Below, piece after piece: positions 18,578 through 27,044 of a stretch of 64,000 bases of DNA. The translations under genes and the position numbers were made by a program. How positions within the stretch are numbered: the first letter of the stretch is position 1; each line of letters opens with the position of its first letter. Below the pieces are notes generated by a model that saw only the letters and a program-made list of their open reading frames with translations, ran no database searches and had not been told where the DNA came from. The DNA is from Metabacillus niabensis (GTDB lineage: Bacteria; Bacillota; Bacilli; Bacillales; Bacillaceae), in the NCBI RefSeq assembly GCF_902829255.1, contig NZ_CADEPK010000353.1, positions 1 through 64,000 of the forward strand, read 5' to 3'.

Positions 18578-18717
18578 TGAACTGTATCCCGAATAATGGA
18601 CACTTTTAAAAAAGTCCATTATTCGGGATTTTTGTGTTTTATCATAAAAAAACCTTTATAATCAAAACAAATAGAGTGAACGGGGAATGAGATATGAGTA
18701 AGACATATATAGTCTGA
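18578..18717 (+). mobile_element. Left-end remnant of an IS3/IS150-like insertion sequence
   Basis: Starts TGAACTGTATCCCG and immediately contains a perfect 16-bp inverted repeat (18586-18601 with 18614-18629, 12-base loop) followed by TTTTTG. A TATAAT-like box, an RBS-like cggggaatgag and ATG at 18694 beginning MSKTY, cut after eight codons by TGA, come next. This is the layout of the left end of Bacillus IS3/IS150-type elements: terminal repeat, a hairpin that blocks read-through, promoter, orfA start. The rest of the element is gone. The family name is from memory of this layout. Confidence 0.5.
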
Positions 18718-18774
18718 TTGACCTAAAATTAACAAGATCTTAATTACTACTTTCGAACGGATTTGCGACTTTTT

Positions 18775-20637
18775 TTATTTCATGGAAAACTTTGCATACT
18801 TTCTGTCCAACCAGCCAATTTTTCCATTTGAATCTTTAACCTGAATAAAGCTTCCGCTTGGGTTTTGCAGCAATGTAACAAATTGATTATTGGTAGCGGT
18901 TGCGATTACTTTGCTTGATGTATTTGCTGTTTGATAAAGAGGAGTTGTTCCCCCGCCGTAGTTGTATGTTTCAACACGTACTAAATTCGTTACCGTAACT
19001 GTTTTCGTATATTCATAGTATTTTAAACTGTTGGTCCAATAGAGTTTATTTTTATATTTAACCTTCACCCAAAAGTCGTTTCGCTTTTCTAACAAGTTAA
19101 ACGTTTCTCCTGCCGAAATTGTTGCTTTTTTTCCTCCTGATGTTGAAGGAGATTGATACAAGGATAGCTTAGCACCATTTTTAACCTTCGCTACTGTTTC
19201 AGCTGGATAATAGTCAGATCCAGCAGGATACCCTGGATTTCCGACACGATTAGTATTAGGCTTTTTCGTTGCATAATACTTTGCATCAAATGCCTTGATG
19301 TTTTTCATATGGTTTGCAATTTTCGTGTGCCAGCTTGCGTCAGTTGAGTAGCTATTGTTCATTCCTGAAAGTGTTGGAGCTCCGCCATAATATGTTCCAT
19401 TCGGATCGATATAATTAAATTTGACATATTGTGCTTCATAATGAATGGAATCCGCAACAGATTTGAATCGTAAAGCACTTTCATACGGCGCGGCATCATA
19501 TGCTTTTAAGCCAAATAAATTGTTTTTAGAAATAGCTAAATTTGACGTACCATAGGCTGATTCATGAATACCGATTGCCGCTAAAAATAACGCATTTACC
19601 CCATATTTATCCCCAGCATCAATAAAAGCTTGTCCCTGACCTCGAAAAACACTTTTCTTCCCAGTTTTTTGCTCATATGAGGAAATATAACGATTAATCT
19701 CAGCAGCTGTTACATTTGCTGGTATTCGCAAATCGATATTACTATATGTAATATTGTCCATTTGATTATAAAGCGCGAAATAGCTCTTTCCGTTTACTTT
19801 AATTTGAACCTTATTGTTTACGACACTACCTTTTTTTACTAGGACTTCCACACCCGATTGTAAAGTACCAACCTTATTTGTAAATGAGATTGAGCTATAG
19901 TATGGCATATTGCTTGTCGTATAATAGGTGAAATAAACATTTTTATTCTTGGAAATATTACTGTATGGCGCATAGCCTTTTATTCCGTTATATTCAATTC
20001 TGCTCCAGCCGTTTTTAACACTTCCCTTTTTCACTTTAACAACAGCATCAACCGGAACATTTACCTTAGGTGTACCTGTATGTCTTTCATTGTAAAGAGT
20101 AAAATCCATTGTGGCATAATACGTGAAGTAAATTGGCGCTTTATTTGATAACTTATCATGCTGTACATAATACGAATTTCCTTTATATTGGATTTCAGAC
20201 CAACCATTTAAGACTGAACCCTTTCTTACCTTTATAACGGAATCTTCAGCAATCGAACCAAATCGCTTAGTATTTGTACCTCTTCCGGCATAATAGCTAA
20301 TCGGTTCTTTAGGATAGTAATTGAAATAGGTAGCCTGAGGTTTTCTATTGACGATCCATTTACTTTCTACATAAGCTGTTCGACCATTTAATTTGATTTC
20401 AGCCCAGCCATTTCGAATACTACCCTTTTTCACTTGAAAGGAGGTTTGAAATTCAAACGTACCTACCTTTGAATATTGATGTCCCCGCCCGGAATATGCA
20501 ACCAAGTCATTTTTAGCATAATAAGTAAAGTAAACCTCACTAGCAACAGCCTTTTGCTGAGGATGAGAGAAGACTATGAAACTAAAAGCGAGAAGTACTG
20601 TATAACAAATAGACATGAAAGCCTTCAAATCTATCAT
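18775..20637 (-). CDS. Secreted endo-beta-N-acetylglucosaminidase with SH3-type repeats (LytD-like)
   Basis: 620 residues: signal peptide (about 1-32), then four tandem SH3b-like repeats of about 65-70 residues (YFTYYAKNDL..., YFNYYPKEPI..., YFTYYATMDF..., YFTYYTTSNM...; each closes with VKKGS/VRKGS...NGW). The glucosaminidase domain, about 310-450, includes FLAAIGIHESAYGTSNLAISKNNLFGLKAYDAAPY with the catalytic glutamate. Two more SH3-like units end the protein. It would hydrolyse N-acetylglucosaminyl bonds in peptidoglycan, like LytD/LytG. ATG at 20637 sits tightly behind GGGAGGA; TTG at 20628 is an alternative start. A sigma-D-like promoter precedes it, as for B. subtilis lytD. Confidence 0.88.
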   Translation of the reverse strand: MIDLKAFMSICYTVLLAFSFIVFSHPQQKAVASEVYFTYYAKNDLVAYSGRGHQYSKVGTFEFQTSFQVKKGSIRNGWAEIKLNGRTAYVESKWIVNRKPQATYFNYYPKEPISYYAGRGTNTKRFGSIAEDSVIKVRKGSVLNGWSEIQYKGNSYYVQHDKLSNKAPIYFTYYATMDFTLYNERHTGTPKVNVPVDAVVKVKKGSVKNGWSRIEYNGIKGYAPYSNISKNKNVYFTYYTTSNMPYYSSISFTNKVGTLQSGVEVLVKKGSVVNNKVQIKVNGKSYFALYNQMDNITYSNIDLRIPANVTAAEINRYISSYEQKTGKKSVFRGQGQAFIDAGDKYGVNALFLAAIGIHESAYGTSNLAISKNNLFGLKAYDAAPYESALRFKSVADSIHYEAQYVKFNYIDPNGTYYGGAPTLSGMNNSYSTDASWHTKIANHMKNIKAFDAKYYATKKPNTNRVGNPGYPAGSDYYPAETVAKVKNGAKLSLYQSPSTSGGKKATISAGETFNLLEKRNDFWVKVKYKNKLYWTNSLKYYEYTKTVTVTNLVRVETYNYGGGTTPLYQTANTSSKVIATATNNQFVTLLQNPSGSFIQVKDSNGKIGWLDRKYAKFSMK

Positions 20638-20683
20638 TCCTCCCTTCTTTGTTATATAACTATCATTTTTTCCTCTATTTACT

Positions 20684-20710
20684 TTATCGGACAGAAGGAT
20701 TTATTTTTTA
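20684..20710 (-). promoter_or_regulatory. Sigma-D-like promoter of the glucosaminidase gene
   Basis: On the minus strand TAAA (20710-20707), a 16-base spacer, then CCGATAA (20690-20684). Sigma-D consensus is TAAA-N14-16-(G)CCGATAT, so this is a close match with correct spacing, 47 bp before the start codon. B. subtilis lytD is also sigma-D dependent. Confidence 0.65.
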
Positions 20711-20992
20711 GCCATATGCGAGATTTTTAACAAGGTTGTCATCGTTTCTTTACATTAGGTTAAAGAAATAGATTTTATTTCAAAAAAACAAAAATTAGTG
20801 GAATTTCAAATAAACGTCAAAAAAAGAGAGAAAAAGTAGGAAAGATAATGTTCTAAACATCTATTGAATCGATTACATTCATCTTTTCATGTAAAAGGTC
20901 TCTACTAAACTATACTGTATATTGACTATGTAAATTCCTGTCTATTTTTGTTATAAATAATGTAGTAGACATATATTATATGGAGGTATTAG
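20711..20992. other. Divergent promoter region between the two wall genes
   Basis: About 280 bp upstream of the SpoIID-CWB2 gene. TTGACT and TTATAAAT occur near 20924-20955 but their spacing is too long for a standard sigma-A promoter. No ORF or structured RNA is seen. Confidence 0.35.
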
Positions 20993-23260
20993 ATGCAGAA
21001 ACTAATAAAGATCGCTCTTGCTGTTGTCCTTGCGCTATCAATCTTACAAATTTCGCCGATTGTAAATGCTGCGAGCGAACCGAATGTAACAGTTGAATTA
21101 CGGAATTACATAGGGAATAAGACTTCATTAGACGTTAAACTATCTGGTGAATATAAAACTGGTAATACGAACAATGATAATCTGATAAAATCTCTTACTA
21201 GTTTTACATTAAAGGTAGAGAACAAAAAGCTAGTTTTATATGTAAATAACACGAAAAAGGGAATCGTTGAAGGAAATCTAGTTCTTACACCGACAAATTA
21301 CGCAACTAGTTACGTCCAAATCAACGATCCGAATAATACGGATGCAAAGAAAATTAGAAAGTATCGTGGTTCATTCGAATTTAAGGTTGCATCTGAAAAA
21401 TACGTACGTCCTTATAACACACTTCCATTAGAAGATTATATTAAGGGTGTTGTTCCAGAAGAAATGCTAGCATCCTGGGATCGAGAGGCACTTAAAGCAC
21501 AAGCTGTTGCAGCGCGTTCAAAGGCTGCAAAGCTAAACTATAAATTGAATGACACTCAAGGAAATCAAGTATATGGTGGATTAGGCGATCCTGATTATGC
21601 AACAAAGATTTCAGAGGTTGTTGATGCAACGGAAGGTAAAATTTTAAAATACGGAAGCTCAGTCGCTGATACTGTCTATACCTCTAGTAACGGAGGATAC
21701 ATTGAATCTGCCTATGGAGCTTGGGGTCAAGCAGAATTCCCTTATCTAATCGCTAAAGAAGATTCTTTCGATCCAAAACAACGCTGGACTGTTGATGTTC
21801 AGTCAAAGCAAATTTCTTTAGATGGTTATGACCTTAACAATCCTGGTGCATGGTGGAGTTCAATCCAAGAAGCTGACGCTATCGCAAGAAATAGTATCAA
21901 GCCTTGGCTAAAAACTCAGGTTGGGTTACCATCGACATCAGATCTGAAAATTTTATCTATCGATGATTTCTCAATTAATCCAGAAAGAACACCTGGAAAA
22001 CGAATTAAAAGCGGAAAGATTAAGATACAATATGTTGTGAAGGATGCACAAAATAACGTTTCCGTTAAAACATATGCGCCAACAAGTATATCTGCTGATC
22101 AAATACGCTCAATGTTCGGATCAATGACGATGAGAAGCACTCTTGTTGATCAAATTACGTCACCGACTTCAACAGATATCCAACGAATTAATGGCGATGA
22201 TCGAATTGAAACTTCAATAGAAATTTCAAAGGAATTGTATCCGAATGGCTTCTCTTCAAGTCATCCATACAAAACCGTCTTTATTGCAACAAGAAGTCAA
22301 TATGCAGATGCCTTATCAGCTGGACCACTAGCTTATCAATATGGGAATGCTCCTATATTGTTGACAGATTCTAAAAGTCTAAGCACGAAGATTGTAAATG
22401 AAATTACTCGTTTAAAAGCAACAAACGTCATTGTACTTGGCGGAAATACAGCTGTTTCTGATACTGTTGTTCAGCAAATCAAGCAAATTAATACAATTGC
22501 TGACAATAATGTCCAACGCGTATATGGCGATAACCGTTATGAAACAAATGCTGAAATAAATAAACGTCTTAAAAATATCGCAGGTACATTTGTTGCATCT
22601 GGAGAAGATTTTGCAGACGCACTTGCTAGCTCTTCTATTGCAGCTTTAAATAACTATGCGATTGTGTTAACAAGAGCAAGCTCATTACCTGCAGTTAGCA
22701 AAACCTTCATTTCAACACATGCAAGCAAGCCAGCCTATGTATTAGGTGGACCTGTTGCAGTTTCTGCTACTGCCTATCAACAAGTACAACATGTGAAAAG
22801 CAATGTCGCAAGATTGTCAGGTTCTAACCGTTACGGTACTTTAGCTGCATTACTTGAAAAATTCAAAGGATCCTTTAGCGGAACAGATGTTATTTATGCA
22901 ACAGGTACTGACTTCCCAGACGCATTAACAAGCTCATCTTTATCTGCTGCTAAAAAAGCTCCACTTATCTTAGTTGGGGCAGATTTAAGTACAAAACTTG
23001 ATAGCTTTTTGACAGGCTATAAACAATCAATTAAAACTATTCATGTGCTTGGTGGAACGGTTGCTGTTGATGAAGAAAAGGTTTCACAGTTAAAAGATAA
23101 GCTTGGCGTTATAACAACTCTACACTTAAGTGGATTAGGGTTTGGTCATGGTGTTGGAATGAGCCAATACGGTGCCCAAAAGCAAGCTAGAGAAGGTTAT
23201 ACCTATGCTCAGATCTTGAAATTCTATTATCCAAACACAAATTTAACAGACCTATATTAA
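20993..23260 (+). CDS. SpoIID/LytB-family protein with three CWB2 repeats inserted in the SpoIID domain
   Basis: 755 residues with a signal peptide (1-26, ending VNA). Residues about 135-390 are the N-terminal part of a SpoIID/LytB domain (LEDYIKGVVPEEMLASWDREALKAQAVAARSKA; TSSNGGYIESAYGAWGQAEFPYL). Three cell-wall-binding-2 repeats follow at about 400-690, marked by QRINGDDRIETSIEI, QRVYGDNRYETNAEI and ARLSGSNRYGTLAAL. The last 45 residues contain the terminal SpoIID motif (GFGHGVGMSQYGAQKQAREGYTYAQILKFYYP). SpoIID is a peptidoglycan lytic transglycosylase; LytB modifies LytC amidase activity. CWB2 repeats bind secondary wall polymers. The SpoIID domain is therefore split by the wall-binding module; B. 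subtilis LytB, as I recall it, has the repeats before an intact domain. Confidence 0.88.
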   Translation: MQKLIKIALAVVLALSILQISPIVNAASEPNVTVELRNYIGNKTSLDVKLSGEYKTGNTNNDNLIKSLTSFTLKVENKKLVLYVNNTKKGIVEGNLVLTPTNYATSYVQINDPNNTDAKKIRKYRGSFEFKVASEKYVRPYNTLPLEDYIKGVVPEEMLASWDREALKAQAVAARSKAAKLNYKLNDTQGNQVYGGLGDPDYATKISEVVDATEGKILKYGSSVADTVYTSSNGGYIESAYGAWGQAEFPYLIAKEDSFDPKQRWTVDVQSKQISLDGYDLNNPGAWWSSIQEADAIARNSIKPWLKTQVGLPSTSDLKILSIDDFSINPERTPGKRIKSGKIKIQYVVKDAQNNVSVKTYAPTSISADQIRSMFGSMTMRSTLVDQITSPTSTDIQRINGDDRIETSIEISKELYPNGFSSSHPYKTVFIATRSQYADALSAGPLAYQYGNAPILLTDSKSLSTKIVNEITRLKATNVIVLGGNTAVSDTVVQQIKQINTIADNNVQRVYGDNRYETNAEINKRLKNIAGTFVASGEDFADALASSSIAALNNYAIVLTRASSLPAVSKTFISTHASKPAYVLGGPVAVSATAYQQVQHVKSNVARLSGSNRYGTLAALLEKFKGSFSGTDVIYATGTDFPDALTSSSLSAAKKAPLILVGADLSTKLDSFLTGYKQSIKTIHVLGGTVAVDEEKVSQLKDKLGVITTLHLSGLGFGHGVGMSQYGAQKQAREGYTYAQILKFYYPNTNLTDLY

Positions 23261-23276
23261 TCTAGCATTTACTCTA

Positions 23277-23312
23277 AACCCCGAATGAAAGAAAGGCTTT
23301 TTCGGGGTTTTT
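23277..23312 (+). terminator. Terminator of the SpoIID-CWB2 gene
   Basis: AACCCCGA and TCGGGGTT flank a short loop and are followed by TTTT. Confidence 0.85.
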
Positions 23313-23341
23313 TAATAGACAACTATATAATGATAGGCACA

Positions 23342-23381
23342 CAAAAAGGCTAAAAAGGTGATAAACCCTTTCTAGCCTTTA
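23342..23381 (-). terminator. Terminator of tuaD
   Basis: On the minus strand AAAGGCTAGAAAGGG pairs with CCTTTTTAGCCTTTTT; it lies just after the stop codon. Confidence 0.8.
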
Positions 23382-23392
23382 ATTTATCTTAT

Positions 23393-24721
23393 TCACTTAA
23401 TCTCAATTTTTGCTGCAGTAACACTCTCACGTCCAATTGAAGAATAGGTCATATTCAATGCAGCAGCCTCTTTTACTTCATAACAATTTCGTCCATCAAT
23501 AACGATTGGTGTTTTCATCAAATCGAGATAGTTGCGTAAAGGAAACTCCTTTACTTGCTTCCACTCGGTGACAATAAAGACGATCTCTGTGTCCTTAATA
23601 GCAGCTTCAATTGTTTCATAGTAAGTTACAGTATTCCCTAAAACCTTTCGGGCATTTGCAATCGCAATCGGGTCGTAAACGTTCACTTGTGCACCTTCAT
23701 TTAACAAATGCTTTAAAACGACCAAAGCTGCCGATTCCCGTATATCGTCTGTGTTTGGCTTAAATGCAAGACCAAGGACAGCTACCTTCACATCTTTAAA
23801 AGAGCCAACATAATTCCTCGCCTTTTTTAGTAATAGGAGCGGTTGGTTATTGTTCACATTAATAACGGCTTCTAGAAGATGAAACCGGTGCTTAACATCA
23901 CCTGCTAGCTGTACGAGCGCCTTCGTATCCTTTGGAAAACAAGACCCACCATATCCAATCCCCGCCTGTAAAAACTTAGAACCGATTCGTTGGTCCATTC
24001 CAATCCCTTTCGAAACATCTTCAATATTCGCGCCAACCTTTTCGCAAATATTCGCGATTTCATTTATAAAACTAATCTTCGTAGCTAAAAATGCATTTGA
24101 TGCATATTTTATCATCTCTGCACTTTCAATATCTGTATGGATAATCGGGATATTTAGCGGCGAATAAAGCTCCTCCATTTTTGTTGCTGCTTCTTCATCT
24201 TCACTGCCAATGACAATTCGATCCCCATGAAAGGTATCATATAAGGCAGAGCCTTCCCTTAAAAACTCAGGGTTAGAAACGATATGTATTTTCGAGTGAA
24301 AATCTATCTCTTCTTCAATCCATTGCTTCACCTTACGATTTGTCCCGACAGGAACTGTACTCTTCGTCACAACAATTGCCTGTTGAGTATTTAAATATTT
24401 TGAAATGTCCTTTGCTACTTGATACACATAAGATAAATTAGCCGATCCATCTTCTTTTTCCGGTGTACCAACAGCTATCATAATGATGTCAGGGGTGGAA
24501 TATACCTCACTACAATCCGAGCTAAAAGAAAGCCGATTGTTAAGCTGGTTCTTTACTAAAAGCTGATCAATTCCTGGTTCATAAATAGGTGAGATTCCTT
24601 CCTTTAATCGATTTACTTTTTCATCGTCAATATCGTAACAAATCACCTCATGACCAATTTCTGCTAAAGCAACACCTGTCACCAATCCAACATATCCAGT
24701 TCCAGCAATCGTAATTCTCAA
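23393..24721 (-). CDS. tuaD: UDP-glucose 6-dehydrogenase
   Basis: 442 residues. NAD-binding GTGYVGLVTGVALAEIGH at the start, STVPVGTNRKVKQW, and the catalytic cysteine in GIGYGGSCFPKDTKALV, all diagnostic. It oxidises UDP-glucose to UDP-glucuronate. TTG start at 24721 follows GTAGGAGGGG. The substrate-forming enzyme GtaB is encoded 28 bp upstream on the same strand, so the pair makes UDP-glucuronate from glucose-1-phosphate. In Bacillus that feeds teichuronic acid or acidic exopolysaccharide. No polymerase or glycosyltransferase genes are next to it. The symbol follows B. subtilis TuaD; ugd would be equally apt. Confidence 0.9.
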   Translation of the reverse strand: MRITIAGTGYVGLVTGVALAEIGHEVICYDIDDEKVNRLKEGISPIYEPGIDQLLVKNQLNNRLSFSSDCSEVYSTPDIIMIAVGTPEKEDGSANLSYVYQVAKDISKYLNTQQAIVVTKSTVPVGTNRKVKQWIEEEIDFHSKIHIVSNPEFLREGSALYDTFHGDRIVIGSEDEEAATKMEELYSPLNIPIIHTDIESAEMIKYASNAFLATKISFINEIANICEKVGANIEDVSKGIGMDQRIGSKFLQAGIGYGGSCFPKDTKALVQLAGDVKHRFHLLEAVINVNNNQPLLLLKKARNYVGSFKDVKVAVLGLAFKPNTDDIRESAALVVLKHLLNEGAQVNVYDPIAIANARKVLGNTVTYYETIEAAIKDTEIVFIVTEWKQVKEFPLRNYLDLMKTPIVIDGRNCYEVKEAAALNMTYSSIGRESVTAAKIEIK

Positions 24722-24749
24722 CCGTTTCCCCTCCTACAACATTCATTTT

Positions 24750-25631
24750 TTAAACGTTCTTTTTCGCTATGATATCTTCCAAATATAAGAGTAAATCATG
24801 CTTTATATCTTCTCGTTGTAAGGAAAAGTCTATCGTTGCTTTAATAAAACCGAGCTTATCTCCAACATCATATCGATTCCCGATAAAGTGATAGGCTAAA
24901 ACCTGCTGTTGTGCGGAAAGCTGCTTTAATGCATCTGTCAATTGAATTTCCCCACCAGCTCCTGGCTTTTGCTGACTTAAAATATCAAAAATTTCAGGTG
25001 TTAGGATATACCTGCCAAGAATTGCACTATTAGAAGGTGCTGCTTCAGGTGTTGGCTTTTCCACCATATCATCGACTCTAAAGACATCATTCGCTAATTC
25101 CTCTCGATAGCTTACGATTCCATACTTAGATACTTCAGACTCAGCAACCTTTTGAACGCCAACAACTGTACTTTGGAACATGTCATAAACATCGATTAGC
25201 TGTTTTAAGCAAGGCTCAGTTACTGTTTGAACGATGTCATCTCCAAGCATGACAGCAAATGGCTCATTGCCGATAAATCTTCGTGCACAATAGATCGCAT
25301 GACCGAGACCCTTTGGTTCCTTCTGTCTTATATAGTGAATATTTGCCAGCTCAGAAATTTTCTGAACTTCGTTTAGGATGTCCCACTTTTCCTTATTTGC
25401 TAACGTTTCCTCAAGCTCATACGATTTGTCGAAATGATCCTCAATCGCCCGCTTTCCACGCCCGCTAACAATTAATATATCTTCAATTCCGGAGGCTACA
25501 GCTTCTTCAATAATATATTGAATGGTTGGTTTATCAACAATCGGCAGCATTTCCTTCGGTTGCGCCTTCGTTGCTGGTAGAAACCTCGTCCCTAGTCCAG
25601 CTGCAGGAATAATTGCTTTTTTAATTTGCAT
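24750..25631 (-). CDS. gtaB: UTP-glucose-1-phosphate uridylyltransferase
   Basis: 293 residues, the usual length. N-terminal nucleotide-binding signature [31 protein letters not shown], substrate-site MLGDDIVQ, and [16 protein letters not shown] typical of GalU/GtaB. It makes UDP-glucose from glucose-1-phosphate and UTP for glycolipid, teichoic-acid glucosylation and UDP-glucuronate synthesis. GGAGG precedes the ATG at 25631. It forms an operon with the dehydrogenase gene. Confidence 0.95.
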   Translation of the reverse strand: MQIKKAIIPAAGLGTRFLPATKAQPKEMLPIVDKPTIQYIIEEAVASGIEDILIVSGRGKRAIEDHFDKSYELEETLANKEKWDILNEVQKISELANIHYIRQKEPKGLGHAIYCARRFIGNEPFAVMLGDDIVQTVTEPCLKQLIDVYDMFQSTVVGVQKVAESEVSKYGIVSYREELANDVFRVDDMVEKPTPEAAPSNSAILGRYILTPEIFDILSQQKPGAGGEIQLTDALKQLSAQQQVLAYHFIGNRYDVGDKLGFIKATIDFSLQREDIKHDLLLYLEDIIAKKNV

Positions 25632-25945
25632 GATAACTCCTCCTTTAATAAGTAACTACTATAGATACGTATTCATTTTATCGTATTTTACGCATACCAA
25701 CGTTAATCTTTCGTAAATTTTCTGCATGATTAGTCTTATTAATACGCAATTTTAATATTTATAAAGTTCAATTTACTCGAGGAAATGCTTTGGCTCATTA
25801 GCTAGAAAAAATAATTATGCACTCATTTAAGTACTTAGTTTTAAGCTTATCTAGGTTTCCGGTTTGTCACTAATTGATTTTCCCTTTAGCTCTACATTCT
25901 CTACATTAAGTGACATCATTAAATTTACTGCAAGGGATATTCGCT
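25632..25945. other. Gene-less region upstream of gtaB
   Basis: About 310 bp between the SGNH hydrolase terminator and gtaB. It contains the gtaB promoter; no clear ORF, repeat or RNA structure. Confidence 0.35.
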
Positions 25946-25977
25946 CAAAAAAAATAGACAAGGGCACTCCCCTGTCT
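25946..25977 (-). terminator. Terminator of the SGNH hydrolase gene
   Basis: AGACAAGGG and CCCTGTCT flank a five- to six-base loop; eight T follow on the minus strand. Confidence 0.85.
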
Positions 25978-26788
25978 ACTTACCGATAAAATATTTAGTT
26001 AGGTAATCCGCCCATACCTTATGCCCGCTTTGATTAGGCAAGCTAGGCTGTTCACCCATATCTGCTAAATAATCTTCCATTTTTTCATCATCTAATTCCG
26101 GCCAATTTTCCCAATGGTTTAAATAAACAATGTCATTCGTTTCTGTATATTCTTTTAATTGATTTACTTGCTTTGGATAAAAATTAGCATTGTATAATGG
26201 ATTTGAAGGTTGTATGAATATCGTTACATCTTCATTTACTTCCTTCCATGCGTCCATCATCGTTTCGATGTTTTTCAGTGTGTTTTCAATGCCGATTACA
26301 CTTTCGTTATCCTTTAACATAGGCGGTTCATAAAGAATGATGTCAGGCTTTGCATTACTTACTTGTTCATACGACTTTTCATCTACAACTTCTCTTGATG
26401 TCTTCGTTCCTTCTGAAAGAACAGTTATGTTAAAGATTCCTTCACCATATGATGCGGTTAATTGTTTCTTGAAAAGTTCTGGCCATGCCTCTTTGTCTGT
26501 TGCCGTTGAATCTGAACCATAAATGACGAACTGTAAAGGCTTCTTTGTATTTACAGCATTTTTTATTTTTTCTTGTACCTCTTTTGGTAGATTCGCAGAG
26601 AGTGCAGTCACATCGATCGCCTTCTTTTCGGAGGAAGTTTCCTCTTCAACAGGACTCACTTGCTCGACCTTTTTTTCAGCTACCGTTTTCTCTGCCTTTG
26701 CGGAGATTTTATGATTCCAGTGTAGATTACCAATAATGATTGCGGCCCCACACACTATTACTGTTAGTAAGACATAAAGCTTATTCAA
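25976..26788 (-). CDS. Membrane-anchored SGNH/GDSL-type hydrolase
   Basis: 270 residues: N-terminal signal anchor (LYVLLTVIVCGAAIIIG), a Glu/Lys/Val-rich linker, then an SGNH fold (block I FVIYGSDSTATDKEAWPELF with the nucleophile serine; late PNQSGHKVWADYL with the catalytic histidine). Related proteins are lipases, esterases or polysaccharide deacetylases/transferases acting at the cell surface. The asparagine and glycine blocks are not obvious, so catalysis is likely but not certain. TTG start at 26788 after TTGGAGG. Envelope-focused neighbours suggest a wall- or polysaccharide-modifying role. Confidence 0.8.
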   Translation of the reverse strand: MNKLYVLLTVIVCGAAIIIGNLHWNHKISAKAEKTVAEKKVEQVSPVEEETSSEKKAIDVTALSANLPKEVQEKIKNAVNTKKPLQFVIYGSDSTATDKEAWPELFKKQLTASYGEGIFNITVLSEGTKTSREVVDEKSYEQVSNAKPDIILYEPPMLKDNESVIGIENTLKNIETMMDAWKEVNEDVTIFIQPSNPLYNANFYPKQVNQLKEYTETNDIVYLNHWENWPELDDEKMEDYLADMGEQPSLPNQSGHKVWADYLTKYFIGK

Positions 26789-27004
26789 AACAAGAATCCT
26801 CCAATTTTCGACATGTTCTATTCAAAATTATACACAAAAACAAAGGCATTTCAAACTATTTCCATTCTTTTTTCTTCTCACTTACTCTAGTAAACTCTAT
26901 TTCTTATCTAGTAAGAAATAGGGGAGGTGTTGCGATGTTATAACAAATAAGCTCCTCCTCCAGCCTGAGGTGTTGTTCTCCGGAAAATTGGCATTGTGGG
27001 ATAA

Positions 27005-27039
27005 ACAAAAAAAGAAGGGAACATTAAATGTCCCCTTCT
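27005..27039 (-). terminator. Terminator of the LRR surface-protein gene
   Basis: AGAAGGGAACA pairs with TGTCCCCTTCT; a T-rich run follows on the minus strand. Confidence 0.8.
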
Positions 27040-27044
27040 ACCGC

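Noticed and set aside
18586-18629. Perfect 16-bp hairpin as terminator of a plus-strand gene
   Set aside because: There is no plus-strand gene upstream; the context fits the end of an insertion sequence better.
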